The translations under genes and the position numbers were made by a program. 64,000 bases of DNA from Microbulbifer yueqingensis (GTDB lineage Bacteria > Pseudomonadota > Gammaproteobacteria > Pseudomonadales > Cellvibrionaceae): assembly GCF_900100355.1 (NCBI RefSeq), contig NZ_FNFH01000001.1, positions 386,963-450,962 of the forward strand. The letters run 5' to 3'. Below, one piece after another: positions 28,334 to 38,453 of this stretch. The notes beneath the pieces were generated by a model. It saw nothing but the letters and a program-made list of their open reading frames with translations, did not search any database and was not told where the DNA came from. The stretch's first letter is position 1. Every line of letters starts with the position of its first letter.

Positions 28334-30253
28334 TCAGGCGTTCAACTCCAGCAGCAGCGCGTTCAGGCGACGCACGTAGTCGGCCGGGTCCGCCAGCTGG
28401 TTGCCGGCGGCCAGGTTGGCCTGGTCCAGCAGTATATTGGTGAGGTCCGCGAAGCGGTCCTCGTCCTGCTCCTGGTCCAGTCGCTGTACCAGCGGGTGGG
28501 ACGGGTTCAGCTCGAAGATCGGCTTGGCCTCCGGCAGGGATTGCCCCGCCTGCTCGAGGATACGGCGCATCTGCGGGCCCAGGTCCTGCTCGCTCACCAC
28601 CAGGCACGCGGGCGAATCCACCAGGCGGGTGGTCGCACGCACTTCCTCAACGCGGTTCTCCAGCACTTCCTTGACCCGCTCCACCAGCGCGCCGGCATCC
28701 TTCTCGACCTTCTCGCGCTCGGCCTTGTCCTCGTCGGTCTCGGCTTCGCCCAGGTCCAGTGCGCCCTTGGCCACGTCCTGGAACGGCTTGCCGTCGAACT
28801 CGTGCATATGGCCGGCGAACCACTCATCCACCTGGTCGGTGAGCAGCAGCACCTCGATGCCCTTCTTGCGGAACACCTCCAGGTAGGGGCTGGACTTGGC
28901 GGTGGCGAAATTGTCGGCGGCCACGTAGTAGATGTACTTCTGGCCGTCCTTCATGCGACCGACGTAATCCTCCAGCGACTGGTCCTGCTTCGGCTCGTCG
29001 GTGTGGGTGGTGGAGAAGCGCAGCAGCTTGGCAATCTTCTCCTTGTTGGCGAAGTCCTCTGCCGGGCCTTCCTTGAGCACGTTGCCGAACAGGTCCCAGA
29101 ACTTCTGGTATTCGTCCGCGTCCTTTTTCGCCAGCTTGGACAGCATGTCCAGCACGCGCTTGGTGAGCGCACTCTTGATGGCGTCGGTATTGCGGTCCTT
29201 CTGCAGGATCTCGCGGGACACGTTCAGCGGCAGGTCGTTGGAGTCCAGCACACCCTTGACGAAGCGCAGGTACAGCGGCAGGAACTGCTCGGCATCGTCC
29301 ATGATGAAGGTGCGTTGTACGTACAGTTTCAGGCCGCGGGAGGCGTCGCGCTGGTACAGGTCAAAGGGCGCACGAGCGGGGATGTACAGCAGGCTGGTGT
29401 AGTCCAGCGTGCCTTCCACGCGGTTGTGGCTCCAGGTCAGCGGGTCGTCAAAGTCATGCGCGATGTGCTTGTAGAACTCGCGGTACTCCTCCGCCTTGAT
29501 GTCGCTGCGCGGACGGGTCCACAGGGCCTGGGCGGCGTTGACCGCCTCGAATTCCGGCGCCTTGTCTTTCTTCTCTTCTTCCTCGCCCTCGGCAGCGGGG
29601 CCCTGCTCCTTCAGCATCTCCACCGGGATGGCGATGTGGTCGGAGTACTTCTTGATGATGGAGCGCAGGCGCCAGCCATCGGCAAATTCTTTTGCATCAT
29701 CTTTCAGGTGCAGCACCACGCGGGTGCCGCGGCTCGGCCACTCGACATTCTCGATGGTGTATTCGGCCTCGCCGTGGCACTCCCAGTGCACGCCCTGGTC
29801 GGCGCTGGCACCGGCGCGGCGCGTGAATACCTCCACCTTGTCGGCGACGATAAATGCGGAATAGAAACCCACACCGAACTGGCCGATCAGGTGCGCATCC
29901 TTCTGCTGGTCGCCGGTGAGGTTCTGCAGGAAGCTGGCGGTACCGGAGCGGGCGATGGTGCCCAGGTTCTCGATCACCTCATCGCGGCTCATGCCGATGC
30001 CGTTGTCGGTGATGGTGATGGTGCCCTCTTCCTTGTCGAACTCGATGCGGATGCGCAGGTCGGGGTCCTCTTCGAGCAGCTCCGGCCTGGCCAGGGCCTC
30101 GAAGCGCAGCTTGTCGGCGGCGTCGGAAGCGTTGGATACCAGCTCGCGCAGGAAGATCTCCTTGTTGGAGTAGAGCGAGTGGATCATCAGGTGCAACAGC
30201 TGCTTGGCTTCCGTCTGGAAACCGTGGCTCTCTTTCTGGGCCTCGACGGTCAT
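28334..30253 (-). CDS. htpG: Molecular chaperone HtpG (Hsp90)
   Basis: A 639-residue bacterial Hsp90. The N-terminal GHKL ATPase motifs are [20 protein letters not shown] and [11 protein letters not shown]; the middle domain contains the catalytic-arginine loop region ([11 protein letters not shown]), and a C-terminal dimerisation domain closes the protein. Length is normal. It is monocistronic by spacing, with 110 bases to the hydrolase gene upstream. I could not identify a heat-shock promoter with confidence. Confidence 0.97.
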   Translation of the reverse strand: MTVEAQKESHGFQTEAKQLLHLMIHSLYSNKEIFLRELVSNASDAADKLRFEALARPELLEEDPDLRIRIEFDKEEGTITITDNGIGMSRDEVIENLGTIARSGTASFLQNLTGDQQKDAHLIGQFGVGFYSAFIVADKVEVFTRRAGASADQGVHWECHGEAEYTIENVEWPSRGTRVVLHLKDDAKEFADGWRLRSIIKKYSDHIAIPVEMLKEQGPAAEGEEEEKKDKAPEFEAVNAAQALWTRPRSDIKAEEYREFYKHIAHDFDDPLTWSHNRVEGTLDYTSLLYIPARAPFDLYQRDASRGLKLYVQRTFIMDDAEQFLPLYLRFVKGVLDSNDLPLNVSREILQKDRNTDAIKSALTKRVLDMLSKLAKKDADEYQKFWDLFGNVLKEGPAEDFANKEKIAKLLRFSTTHTDEPKQDQSLEDYVGRMKDGQKYIYYVAADNFATAKSSPYLEVFRKKGIEVLLLTDQVDEWFAGHMHEFDGKPFQDVAKGALDLGEAETDEDKAEREKVEKDAGALVERVKEVLENRVEEVRATTRLVDSPACLVVSEQDLGPQMRRILEQAGQSLPEAKPIFELNPSHPLVQRLDQEQDEDRFADLTNILLDQANLAAGNQLADPADYVRRLNALLLELNA

Positions 30254-30363
30254 GGATTGGTCTCCCCTGTCACTAGATTCGGAACAGAGGGCAATATTGG
30301 GCCGCGGCGGCCTGTTTCAAGGGCCGCGGCGGCGGGAGGTCCGGGGAGGGAGGTGACCGGCCG

Positions 30364-31560
30364 TTATTCGCCGGCCAGGGCGGTGGAGAGGGCTCCGTTG
30401 CCGGTGATATCCACCACGAAGTTGGCAGTCAGGTCGGAAATGACGCGCGACTCGGCGTTCATCAGGATGGCGATGCCGATCTTGAGCTTTTCCGAGTAGG
30501 CCACCGCGGCGCGGAAGCCGGCCACCCAGCCACCGTGGTAGATGATGCGGTCGTCACCGATAGTGTACAGGCGCCAGCCCAGGCCGTAGCCGGCGTGGGA
30601 CAGGTAGTCGCGCCAGATGCGGTGGCGCATGTGGCGACGGGTCTCCACCCGCTCGGTGGTCATGTCGGCGATCACTTCCGGCGACAGCACCTTGGGGTAG
30701 TAGCCCATCTGGGCCTTCAGCCACTGGGCCATGTCCGAGATACTGGCATTGACGCCCGCGGCCGGCCCCGCCAGGTAATACTCGCGCTCCACCTTCACCG
30801 GGCGCCAGCCGCGGCCGGTCTGGATGTGGGGGGCCGCGCGGTTATCGGAGGCCATGAACTTCTCCCAGCCCAGGGAGGCATTCTCCATGTCCAGGGGGGT
30901 GAAAAAGCGCTCCTTCAGCTGGCGCTCGTAGGAGACACCTGTGGCCTTCTGGATCACGTCCTCGATCAGGCTGAACAGGACATTCTGGTAGCCGTAGCAC
31001 TTGCCCGGGGTACAGCGCGGGTCGATATTGGCGAACTTGGGCAGGATCTTGCTGAGCGGCTGGTCATCTTCCAGGTAGTTGTCGTAGGCATTCGGCGTGA
31101 GGCCCGAGGAGTGGCTCAGCAGGTGCTGCACCTGCAACTGCTTGGACAGGGACGGGGTCTTGAAGCGCAGTTCGGGCACATAGCGCACCACCTTGTCGCC
31201 CCAGTCGAACTTCTGCTCGTGCTCCAGCACCGTCGCCATGCTGGCGGCAAAGGTCTTGGAGACGGAGGCGAGACGGAAAACGGTGTTGCGGTCGACCTTG
31301 GCCCGCTTGCCCTTGATCCGTACACCATGGGTGTTCATGGCCACCACCTCGTCGCCGCTGACGATCACGTAGGCGGCACCGGGCACCCCGCTTTTCTTCA
31401 TCAGGTGCTGGAAGTAGCGGTCGAATTCTTTCGCACTCGCATTGATGTCCGCCGCCGAGGCGGGCAGCCACAGGCCAGCCAGCACCAGGGCCAGGGAACA
31501 ACGGAGGGCGCGTGAAGCACGCCAGCCGAGGATATATGAGATCAGGATCGAGGGTTTCAT
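30364..31560 (-). CDS. Beta-lactamase-fold serine hydrolase, exported
   Basis: A 398-residue protein of the class C beta-lactamase/penicillin-binding-protein-like family. The ATG at 31560 gives a signal peptide (MKPSILISYILGWRASRA to about ASA at residue 36); the longer frame to 31716 is not credible. The catalytic SxxK is in RLASVSKTFAAS, the YxN-type motif is YQN in CYGYQNVLFSL, and the third motif is HGG in YHGGWVAGF instead of KTG. Such proteins are esterases, D-Ala-D-Ala peptidases or amidases; the substrate is unknown. It is divergent from nothing and runs in the same direction as htpG. Confidence 0.88.
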   Translation of the reverse strand: MKPSILISYILGWRASRALRCSLALVLAGLWLPASAADINASAKEFDRYFQHLMKKSGVPGAAYVIVSGDEVVAMNTHGVRIKGKRAKVDRNTVFRLASVSKTFAASMATVLEHEQKFDWGDKVVRYVPELRFKTPSLSKQLQVQHLLSHSSGLTPNAYDNYLEDDQPLSKILPKFANIDPRCTPGKCYGYQNVLFSLIEDVIQKATGVSYERQLKERFFTPLDMENASLGWEKFMASDNRAAPHIQTGRGWRPVKVEREYYLAGPAAGVNASISDMAQWLKAQMGYYPKVLSPEVIADMTTERVETRRHMRHRIWRDYLSHAGYGLGWRLYTIGDDRIIYHGGWVAGFRAAVAYSEKLKIGIAILMNAESRVISDLTANFVVDITGNGALSTALAGE

Positions 31561-31707
31561 GCCGTACTTCAGGCCGCCGCGGCAGGTCACAGTATTTACG
31601 TATAAGACTAGCAGCCCGCGGAAAAATTCGACCGCTGTGCCGCCTGTCACGAAAACAGAGACATTGTAATCACAAATCGCGTGCTCTGCATCGGCTTTAG
31701 CCTGTGG

Positions 31708-31752
31708 CACAGGCACAAAAAAACCGCCCCGGGGGGCGGTTTCGTGCCTGTG
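31708..31752 (-). terminator. Rho-independent terminator of the peroxiredoxin gene
   Basis: A long hairpin with an inner stem AAACCGCCCC/GGGGCGGTTT and an outer stem CACAGGCAC/GTGCCTGTG. On the minus strand the inner stem is followed by seven T residues. It lies 35 bases after the peroxiredoxin stop. Confidence 0.9.
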
Positions 31753-31786
31753 CGCCGCGCCCTGCGGGGGCGCGGGGCCGATTGGC

Positions 31787-32389
31787 TTACAGCTTCTCGG
31801 CGTTCTCGCTCAGGTAAGCAGCAACGCCTTCCGGAGAGGCGTTCATGCCCTTGTCGCCTTCCTGCCAGCCTGCCGGGCAGACTTCGCCGTGCTCCTGGTG
31901 GAACTTGAGCGCGTCGACCATACGCAGCATTTCGTCCACGTTACGGCCCAGCGGCAGGTCGTTGACCACCTGGTGACGTACCACACCTTCCTCGTCGATC
32001 AGGAAGGAGCCACGGAAGGCCACACCGCCCTCGGACTCTACGTCGTAGGCCTGGCAGATCTCGTGCTTGACGTCGGCAACCAGGGCGTACTGAACCTGGC
32101 CGATACCGCCGTCGTTGACGGAGGTGTTGCGCCAGGCGTTGTGGGAGAACTGGGAGTCGATGGAAACACCGATCACCTCAACGCCGCGCTTCTTGAACTC
32201 CTCGAAGCGGTGGTCGAAAGCGATCAGCTCGGACGGGCACACGAAGGTGAAGTCCAGCGGGTAGAAGAAGATCACTGCCTTCTTGCCCTTGATGGTCTCG
32301 GCCAGGTTGAAGTCCTCAACGATCTCGCCGTTGCCCAGTACCGCGGCAGCGGTGAAGTCCGGAGCAGGTTTGCCTACCAGAACTGCCAT
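31787..32389 (-). CDS. Typical 2-Cys peroxiredoxin (AhpC/Prx1 type)
   Basis: A 200-residue thiol peroxidase. The peroxidatic cysteine is C51 in DFTFVCPSE and the resolving cysteine is C171 in GEVCPAGW. The GGIG segment typical of sensitive Prx1 enzymes is present, but the C-terminal YF motif reads YL. It reduces hydrogen peroxide and alkyl peroxides in the cytoplasm. GAGGAGG lies just upstream of the ATG. A palindrome in the leader at 32440-32468 is a candidate operator, and a strong terminator follows. Confidence 0.95.
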   Translation of the reverse strand: MAVLVGKPAPDFTAAAVLGNGEIVEDFNLAETIKGKKAVIFFYPLDFTFVCPSELIAFDHRFEEFKKRGVEVIGVSIDSQFSHNAWRNTSVNDGGIGQVQYALVADVKHEICQAYDVESEGGVAFRGSFLIDEEGVVRHQVVNDLPLGRNVDEMLRMVDALKFHQEHGEVCPAGWQEGDKGMNASPEGVAAYLSENAEKL

Positions 32390-32439
32390 AAAAGCCTCCT
32401 CATTCCAGTGTTGGATTGCTGATTAAAACGTCGATGCGG

Positions 32440-32468
32440 TCAATTTATAATCAAAACTTATAAATTGA
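32440..32468. promoter_or_regulatory. Perfect 11-bp-arm palindrome upstream of the peroxiredoxin gene
   Basis: TCAATTTATAA (32440-32450) and TTATAAATTGA (32458-32468) are exact inverted copies around a 7-base spacer, 51 bases upstream of the peroxiredoxin start. It is an AT-rich island in GC-rich sequence and looks like a dimeric regulator site. It does not match the OxyR consensus as I remember it. Confidence 0.6.
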
Positions 32469-32688
32469 TACGGACTTGATAGTGGTGCGCAATGATACAC
32501 AGCACCCCCGGCCAGTCCCATAGAAAATTTATATGGTGTCGATAGCGGCTTCTTCAATGCGCCGGCCCGCATTTTCTGCTCGCCGCCTGGCGACTCCCCC
32601 ACCGCTTCCCGACCCCTGCGTCGCAAATCACCCTGTGGGTCACAAACTCGTCAGCTAGAATGAAAACTGAGCGTTCGCAGAACCTTAT

Positions 32689-32703
32689 TGACACTCATTC
32701 TCA
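32689..32703. promoter_or_regulatory. Fur-box-like site upstream of bfd
   Basis: TGAGAATGAGTGTCA on the minus strand matches 11 of 14 defined positions of the 7-1-7 Fur consensus TGATAATNATTATCA. It lies about 70 bases before the bfd start, where it could repress bfd when iron is plentiful. Confidence 0.55.
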
Positions 32704-32770
32704 ATTGCAATACGATCTGCGCATCGTTCTTATTTGGGCCAGTTTGCGCCAGTTTCAGGGTAGTACCGCG

Positions 32771-32983
32771 ATGTACGTATGTATCTGTAAAGGCATCACC
32801 GACCGCCAGATCAAGGAGGCGGTTTACGACGGCTCCACCTCGGTGAAGGCCCTGCGTCGCCAGCTGGGCGTATCATCCCAGTGCGGCCGCTGCGCCGAGC
32901 TCACCCAGGAAATCATCGAGGAAACCATGGGCGGTGGCATTGTGGCCAACGCCAGCAACGGCCTGTTCTACTCCGCCAGCTGA
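32771..32983 (+). CDS. bfd: Bacterioferritin-associated ferredoxin
   Basis: A 70-residue [2Fe-2S] protein with the four cluster cysteines C4, C6, C38 and C41 (MYVCICKG and SSQCGRCAEL). Bfd reduces bacterioferritin to release stored iron. The ATG at 32771 is the family start; an in-frame extension to 32660 overlaps the Fur-like site and is not coding. bfr itself lies 1.8 kb downstream, separated by a DUF2254 gene. Confidence 0.95.
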   Translation: MYVCICKGITDRQIKEAVYDGSTSVKALRRQLGVSSQCGRCAELTQEIIEETMGGGIVANASNGLFYSAS

Positions 32984-32999
32984 GCCCCTGTCTCTCCCC

Positions 33000-33020
33000 G
33001 GGCGACCACACTGGTCGCCC
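33000..33020 (+). terminator. Hairpin after bfd
   Basis: GGGCGACCA and TGGTCGCCC form a perfect 9-bp stem with a 3-base loop, 17 bases after the bfd stop. No T run follows, so termination is uncertain. Confidence 0.4.
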
Positions 33021-33133
33021 AGGTCGGTCGCCCGGCCCATCCCCTGTCCGTGTCGCCAGACTGTGCCCCGGCGCAACAGTACGCAAATAGGTTCTAAGCT
33101 AAGGAAACCTTCTGCGGCTACCTGCGGGACACC

Positions 33134-34447
33134 ATGCGGCAATACCTCCTGCACCTGAGCGAAAAACTGCGCACCAGCTTCCTGACGGTACCGGCCACCA
33201 TGATCGTGGTCGCGATACTGCTGGCCTCGCTGCTGCGCCTGCTGGACAACTGGTACGACCCCGCCGGCTTCACCGGCCTGGACTGGCTCAGGATCCGGGA
33301 CGCCGAGAGCGCCCGCGCCCTGCTCTCCACCATCGCCGCCTCCACCATCACCGTCGCCGGTACCGTCTTCTCCATTACCGTGGTGGCCCTCACCCTCGCC
33401 TCCAACCAGTTCGGCCCGCGCGTGGTGCGCAACTTTGTCCGCGACCGCAGCACCCAGGTGGCGCTGGGCATATTCCTGGCCACGTTCGTCTACGCGCTGG
33501 TGACGATCCGCAGTATCGATGTGCTCAGTGACACTAATCGAAGTTACGACCTCGCGGTGCACGCCGGGGTATTCCTGGCCCTGGTCAGCATCGGTTTCCT
33601 GGTGTTCTTCATTCACAACGTGGCGCAGACCATCCAGGTGGACAACATCACCCACCAGATCAACAAGGAACTCCACGCGGCAATCGCGCGCGAGTATCCC
33701 AAATCCTGGTCTGACGCCGAGGGCGAAAAATTCGATGAGGAACGCCTCGACCTCGGCAGTGGCTGGGTCAATATCCCCAGCGGCAGTGGCGGCTATGTGC
33801 AGCTGATCAACAAGCCGGCACTGAAGGCACTGGCGGAGAAATACGACTGCTGCCTGCACATCACCTGCCACCCCGGCGCCTACATTACCCACTGGGGAGT
33901 GATCGGCCGCGTCTACCAGCCGCCGGCAGAGATGGAGGAGTTGATTCACGGCACGCAGTGGGCTGTGGAAATGGGACCGGTCCCCACTGCGGAACAGGAT
34001 ATTGTTTTCTCCATCCGCCAGCTGTCGCAGATCGCCGTGCGCGCCCTCTCGCCGGGAGTCAACGACCCCTTCACCGCGTACACCTGTGTCGACCGGCTGG
34101 TGGAAGGCCTGGGTACCGTCCTGCAGCGACCGGAGCCCCCCAACTGCTTTGCCGATGACACCGGGCGCCTGCGACTGATCACCTGCGAACTCAGTTTCTC
34201 CGACCTGCTGGACGCCTCGCTTGATGAAATCTGTGAGCACGGGCGTGCCAACGGCGTGTTTGTCCGCCACCTGCTTGCCTCCCTGCTCAGGCTCAGCAGG
34301 GCCTGTGGCCGCGGTGATGATCGCAGCGGCCTGCTCGCCTATGTAAAGGGACTCGAGGAGGACTGTGAGATTTTTATCGAAAGCAGGAGAGACCTGGAGA
34401 AAATTAAATCCACCGTGGAAGAAATCACCGCGCAACTCACCAACTGA
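33134..34447 (+). CDS. DUF2254-family integral membrane protein
   Basis: A 437-residue protein with hydrophobic segments near 15-38, 60-95 (ASTITVAGTVFSITVVALTLASNQFGPR as landmark), 105-125 and 140-165, then a long cytoplasmic C-terminal region. The LASNQFGPRVVRNF landmark and the GVNDPFTAYTCVDRL segment are what I know from DUF2254 proteins, whose function is not established. It stands alone between bfd and bfr; no functional link to iron is implied by the sequence. Confidence 0.85.
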   Translation: MRQYLLHLSEKLRTSFLTVPATMIVVAILLASLLRLLDNWYDPAGFTGLDWLRIRDAESARALLSTIAASTITVAGTVFSITVVALTLASNQFGPRVVRNFVRDRSTQVALGIFLATFVYALVTIRSIDVLSDTNRSYDLAVHAGVFLALVSIGFLVFFIHNVAQTIQVDNITHQINKELHAAIAREYPKSWSDAEGEKFDEERLDLGSGWVNIPSGSGGYVQLINKPALKALAEKYDCCLHITCHPGAYITHWGVIGRVYQPPAEMEELIHGTQWAVEMGPVPTAEQDIVFSIRQLSQIAVRALSPGVNDPFTAYTCVDRLVEGLGTVLQRPEPPNCFADDTGRLRLITCELSFSDLLDASLDEICEHGRANGVFVRHLLASLLRLSRACGRGDDRSGLLAYVKGLEEDCEIFIESRRDLEKIKSTVEEITAQLTN

Positions 34448-34799
34448 GCCACTCCCCCCGCTGCGAATATGTCCATGGCTGCAATTCAGGCTTACCGGAA
34501 TTTTCCTTTGCGCCTGCTGCCACTGTGACCGGCCTCGCGAGCGCAGCCGCCCTTCTTAACAGGAATCGTTTTCGTTCCGCTTATCGGCCAAATTTGCGTT
34601 AAACCCTTTAAATACAGGGTCTGCGCGCACTTCCACCGCGCTTGACTTGCCACAGCCAGCACCGCAAACTCCACCGGATAAACGCCGGCCGCCCTACAAT
34701 AAAATTCAAGGAAGGCTGCCGGCGTGCGGAGACAACCAATTCACAACAGGACTTTCCCGCGGGTGCTTACCCGGCAGTGCGGGCACAGGAGCAGAAGCT
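34448..34799. other. Intergenic region upstream of bfr, no gene seen
   Basis: These 352 bases hold no convincing coding frame; the frame extending bfr upstream to 34647 lacks codon bias and homology. I saw no clear Fur site or hairpin repeat. The region presumably carries the bfr promoter. Confidence 0.5.
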
Positions 34800-35279
34800 A
34801 TGAAAGGCGATCCCAAGGTTATCGAACACCTGAACAAGGCGCTGGGCAACGAGCTGGTGGCCATCAACCAGTATTTCCTGCACGCGCGCATGTACGACAA
34901 CTGGGGCCTGAAAGAGCTGGGCAAGAAGGAATACGACGAGTCCATCGACGAGATGAAACACGCCGACTGGCTGATCGAGCGTATCCTGTTCCTGGAGGGC
35001 ATCCCCAACCTGCAGCACCTGGGCAAGCTGCTGATCGGCGAAAACCCGAAAGAGATGCTTGAGTGCGACCTGAAGATCGAGTCCAAGGCCATCCCCGACC
35101 TGCGCGACGGCATCGCCTATTGCGAATCCGTGCGCGACTACGGCAGCCGTGAGCTGCTGGAAAAAATCCTCGAGTCCGAGGAAGAACACGTCGACTGGCT
35201 GGAGACCCAGCTGGAGCTGATGGACCGGGTGGGCATGCAGAACTACCTGCAGACCCAGATGGAAAAAGCCTCCGACTGA
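34800..35279 (+). CDS. bfr: Bacterioferritin
   Basis: A 159-residue heme-binding ferritin starting [13 protein letters not shown]. All ligands of the E. coli protein fall at identical positions: ferroxidase E18, E51, H54, E94, E127 and H130, and heme-ligand M52. It is therefore an active, heme-binding subunit of the 24-mer iron store. The ATG at 34800 gives the standard N-terminus. Bfd, encoded 1.8 kb upstream, is its reductant. Confidence 0.97.
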   Translation: MKGDPKVIEHLNKALGNELVAINQYFLHARMYDNWGLKELGKKEYDESIDEMKHADWLIERILFLEGIPNLQHLGKLLIGENPKEMLECDLKIESKAIPDLRDGIAYCESVRDYGSRELLEKILESEEEHVDWLETQLELMDRVGMQNYLQTQMEKASD

Positions 35280-35406
35280 TCCCTTCGGCGCGGGCCTGCA
35301 AACGCGCAGGCCCCTGCTGCCCTCCCCCTTCTTTCTCCCTTATTCACGTCGCTTCCCGCCCTTCCGTGCGAGAATCCGGCTTACGTCCGTACCGGAAACC
35401 CGGCGC

Positions 35407-35503
35407 CACTGGATGCCGGCCTTCGCCGGCATGACGAGAATAAACGGCCCATGTAACGCGCCATCCCGCTGGACCGGCTCACCGGCGCAGGCCGGGATCC
35501 AGT
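35407..35503. repeat. Palindromic intergenic repeat with inverted ACTGGAT ends
   Basis: The segment starts CACTGGATGCCGGC and ends GCCGGGATCCAGT, nearly inverted copies, with an inner hairpin (GCCGGCCTTCGCCGGC) near the left end. This is the kind of small non-coding palindromic element (MITE- or REP-like) common between bacterial genes. It lies between bfr and grxD. Confidence 0.6.
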
Positions 35504-35571
35504 ATCAGAGTGCGGGCGCAGTGCAATAAGCGGAGCGGTTGTAGGGAGGGGAAATCACCTCCGGGCGGGCA

Positions 35572-35606
35572 TAAAAAAACCGCGGACATTGCCGCGGTTT
35601 TTTTAT
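35572..35606. terminator. Terminator downstream of grxD
   Basis: AAACCGCGG and CCGCGGTTT form a stem with A and T runs on either side, so it can work in both directions. It lies about 20 bases after the minus-strand grxD stop. Confidence 0.9.
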
Positions 35607-35625
35607 GGGCGTAACGGAGCGAGAC

Positions 35626-35958
35626 TTACTCGTCGCCCTCGCTCTCTGCCGCGGCCTCCTCGACCATGGTCTTCAGCTCACCGCTCTCGTACATCTCCAT
35701 GATGATGTCGCAGCCGCCGACCAGCTCGCCCTTGATCCACAGCTGCGGGAAGGTGGGCCAGTTGGCGTACTTGGGCAGCTCGGTGCGGATATCCGGGTTG
35801 GACAGTACATCGACGTAGGCGAAGCGCTTGCCGCAGGCCATCAGCGCCTGGGAGGCGCGCATGGAAAAGCCGCACTGCGGTGCGTTGGGGCTGCCTTTCA
35901 TGTAGAGCAGGATGTCGTTCTCGGCGATCTGCTGCTTGATGTTCTCCAGTGTATCCAT
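35626..35958 (-). CDS. grxD: Monothiol glutaredoxin, Grx4 family
   Basis: A 110-residue glutaredoxin with the monothiol CGFS active site (C29 in APQCGFS), the TFPQLWI substrate strand and the GGCDIIMEM glutathione-binding motif. Members carry [2Fe-2S] clusters and take part in iron-sulfur trafficking. The ATG at 35958 (MDTLENIKQQ) is the family start; the longer frame to 36042 is spurious. Expression is probably monocistronic. Confidence 0.96.
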   Translation of the reverse strand: MDTLENIKQQIAENDILLYMKGSPNAPQCGFSMRASQALMACGKRFAYVDVLSNPDIRTELPKYANWPTFPQLWIKGELVGGCDIIMEMYESGELKTMVEEAAAESEGDE

Positions 35959-36233
35959 AGGGATGTCTAACCTCGGGTAGTGGTACCGGTCATTGAATTT
36001 GGGGCGCCGCGCCGCTGCCGGCTGTCGCGCACAGGGCGGCATTGTACCCCAGGGCCTGCTAACACTAAAAAGGGCATTTCCCTGCTTCCGCGGCTATCAC
36101 TCCCCCACCCTTGTGGTAGTATTGCCGGCCAGCCCGGGGAAACTGCGGAATACGATAATCCTAGCAGCATTTTCTGCGGCACCCAGAAATCATCGGCCCA
36201 TTAGCTTGGCCCATAAGCAGAGGAGACCGCGGC

Positions 36234-37418
36234 GTGGCCACCCCCGCATTGATGCAGAATTATGGCGAACGGACCCTGACCCTGGTCAGGGGCGAGGGCA
36301 ACTATGTGTGGGACGACAGCGGCCACCGCTACCTGGACGCCATTGCCGGTATCGCGGTATGCGGCCTCGGGCACTGCCACCCGGCGGTGACCGCCGCACT
36401 GCAGGACCAGGCCCACACCCTGCTGCACGTATCCAACCTGTACAACATTCCCGCCCAGGAACAGCTGGCCGACAAACTGGTGGCCGTGTCGGGCATGGAC
36501 AATGTGTTTTTCTCCAATTCCGGTGCCGAGGCCAACGAGGCCGCCATCAAGCTGGCGCGCCGGCTGGGCAGCGAGCGCGGCCTGGCCTGCCCGCGCATCG
36601 TGGTAATGGAGCAGGCCTTCCACGGCCGCACGCTGGCCACCCTGACCGCCACCGGCAACGAGAAGGTGCAGCAGGGCTTCGGGCCGCTGCCCGAGGGCTT
36701 CCTGCGGGTGCCCTTCAATGATGTGGAGGCCATCGAGGCGCTGGCAGCAGAGCACGACGACATAGTGGCGGTGCTGGTGGAACCGGTGCAGGGCGAGGGC
36801 GGTGTGCGCGTGCCCGACAGCGATTACCTGCGGCGGCTACGCGAGCTCTGCAACCGGCACAACTGGCTGCTGATGCTCGACGAGATCCAGACCGGCAACG
36901 GCCGCACCGGCGAGTTGTTCGCCTACCAGCACGCCGGCATACTCCCCGATGTAGTCACTACCGCCAAGGGCCTCGGCAACGGCGTGCCCATCGGCGCCTG
37001 CCTGGCCAGTGGCGTAGCGGCGCAGCTGTTCGGCGCCGGCAGCCACGGCTCCACCTTCGGCGGCAACCCGCTGGCCTGCCGGGCCGCGCTGGCAGTGCTG
37101 GAGACACTGGAGAGCGAGCGGCTGGTGGAGCGGGCCGCGGCGCTGGGCGACAGCCTGCTGCAGCAGCTGCGCGTGCAGCTGGGCGGCTGCGACGCGGTAC
37201 GCCAGGTACGCGGGCTGGGCCTGATGGTGGGCATCGAGCTGGACCGCCCCTGCGCCGAGCTGGTGCAGCAGGCGCGCGCCAGTGACCTGCTGATCAACGT
37301 CACCGCCGGCAATGTGGTGCGCCTGCTGCCGCCGCTGACGCTGAGTGACAGCGAATGCCGCCAGCTGGCCGATACGGTAAGCACCCTGATACTGCAGTTT
37401 GTGCGCAGGGCCGCCTGA
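36234..37418 (+). CDS. argD: Acetylornithine aminotransferase
   Basis: A 394-residue class III aminotransferase that makes N-acetylornithine in arginine synthesis (and can serve succinyl-diaminopimelate). The PLP lysine is K245 in TTAKGLGNG; the [16 protein letters not shown] and [12 protein letters not shown] signatures are intact. It starts at the GTG at 36234 with AGGAGA upstream. argF follows by 74 bases, so the two form an arginine operon. Confidence 0.95.
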   Translation: MATPALMQNYGERTLTLVRGEGNYVWDDSGHRYLDAIAGIAVCGLGHCHPAVTAALQDQAHTLLHVSNLYNIPAQEQLADKLVAVSGMDNVFFSNSGAEANEAAIKLARRLGSERGLACPRIVVMEQAFHGRTLATLTATGNEKVQQGFGPLPEGFLRVPFNDVEAIEALAAEHDDIVAVLVEPVQGEGGVRVPDSDYLRRLRELCNRHNWLLMLDEIQTGNGRTGELFAYQHAGILPDVVTTAKGLGNGVPIGACLASGVAAQLFGAGSHGSTFGGNPLACRAALAVLETLESERLVERAAALGDSLLQQLRVQLGGCDAVRQVRGLGLMVGIELDRPCAELVQQARASDLLINVTAGNVVRLLPPLTLSDSECRQLADTVSTLILQFVRRAA

Positions 37419-37492
37419 GCACCGGGGCACACACCAATACAAGACCAGGTCGGATTCGACCGAACGCCAGAACAAGGAAGGAGACCAGACCC

Positions 37493-38407
37493 ATGGCGAC
37501 CAGACACTTTCTCACCCTGATGGACCTGTCCCGGGAAGAGCTCAATAGCGTGATCGAGCGCGCCATCGAGCTCAAGGCGCTGCGCGCCCAGGGCATCGCC
37601 ACCGAACCCTTCCGCGACAAGGTACTGGGGATGATCTTCGAGAAGTCCTCTACCCGCACCCGCGTGTCCTTCGAGGCGGGCATGGCGCAGATGGGCGGCC
37701 ACGCCCTGTTCCTGTCCCCGCGCGACACCCAGCTGGGCCGCGGCGAGCCGATCGAGGACAGCGCCCGGGTGATCTCGCGCATGGTGGACATGGTGATGAT
37801 CCGCACCTTCGGCCACAACGTGCTGGAGCGCTTCGCCGAGTACTCGCGGGTGCCGGTGATCAACGCCCTGTCCGACAGTTACCATCCCTGCCAGCTGCTG
37901 GCGGATATCCAGACCTTCGTGGAGCACCGCGGCAGCCCCGTCGGCAGCGTGGTGGCCTGGGTGGGCGACGGCAACAACATGTGCCACTCCTATATCAACG
38001 CCGCGCGCCAGTGCGACTTCGAGCTGCGCATCGCCTGCCCCGAGGGCTACGAGCCCGACGAATCCATCCTGGCCGCCGCCGGCGATCGCGTGACTATCGT
38101 GCGCAAGCCCGAAGACGCCGTGCGCGACGCCGACTGGGTGGCGACCGATGTCTGGGCCTCCATGGGCCAGGAGACCGAGCAGCAGGTGCGCCTGAAGGCC
38201 TTCGAGGGCTTCCTGGTTGACCACGAGCTGATGAGCCACGCCCGCAGCGACGCCATCTTCATGCACTGCCTGCCCGCGCACCGCGGCGAGGAAGTGAGCG
38301 GCGAGCTGCTGGAGGACGAGAAGATCTCGGTGGTGTGGGACGAGGCGGAAAACCGCCTGCACGCGCAGAAGGCGCTGATGGAATTCCTGCAGGAAAACAG
38401 CAACTGA
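37493..38407 (+). CDS. argF: Ornithine carbamoyltransferase
   Basis: A 304-residue enzyme that forms citrulline from ornithine and carbamoyl phosphate. The carbamoyl-phosphate site SSTRTR is at residues 52-57 and the ornithine site [11 protein letters not shown] is present. The ATG at 37493 has AAGGAAGGAG upstream; the longer frame is not real. It follows argD and is ended by a strong terminator. Confidence 0.97.
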   Translation: MATRHFLTLMDLSREELNSVIERAIELKALRAQGIATEPFRDKVLGMIFEKSSTRTRVSFEAGMAQMGGHALFLSPRDTQLGRGEPIEDSARVISRMVDMVMIRTFGHNVLERFAEYSRVPVINALSDSYHPCQLLADIQTFVEHRGSPVGSVVAWVGDGNNMCHSYINAARQCDFELRIACPEGYEPDESILAAAGDRVTIVRKPEDAVRDADWVATDVWASMGQETEQQVRLKAFEGFLVDHELMSHARSDAIFMHCLPAHRGEEVSGELLEDEKISVVWDEAENRLHAQKALMEFLQENSN

Positions 38408-38453
38408 TTTTTTCCGCTCCCAACCTTTCACCCTAGCGGACCCTGCAGAGGGA

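Noticed and set aside
28289-30499. 736-codon antisense frame over htpG
   Set aside because: The opposite strand encodes a complete HtpG with all ATPase motifs; the frame is a GC-rich shadow.
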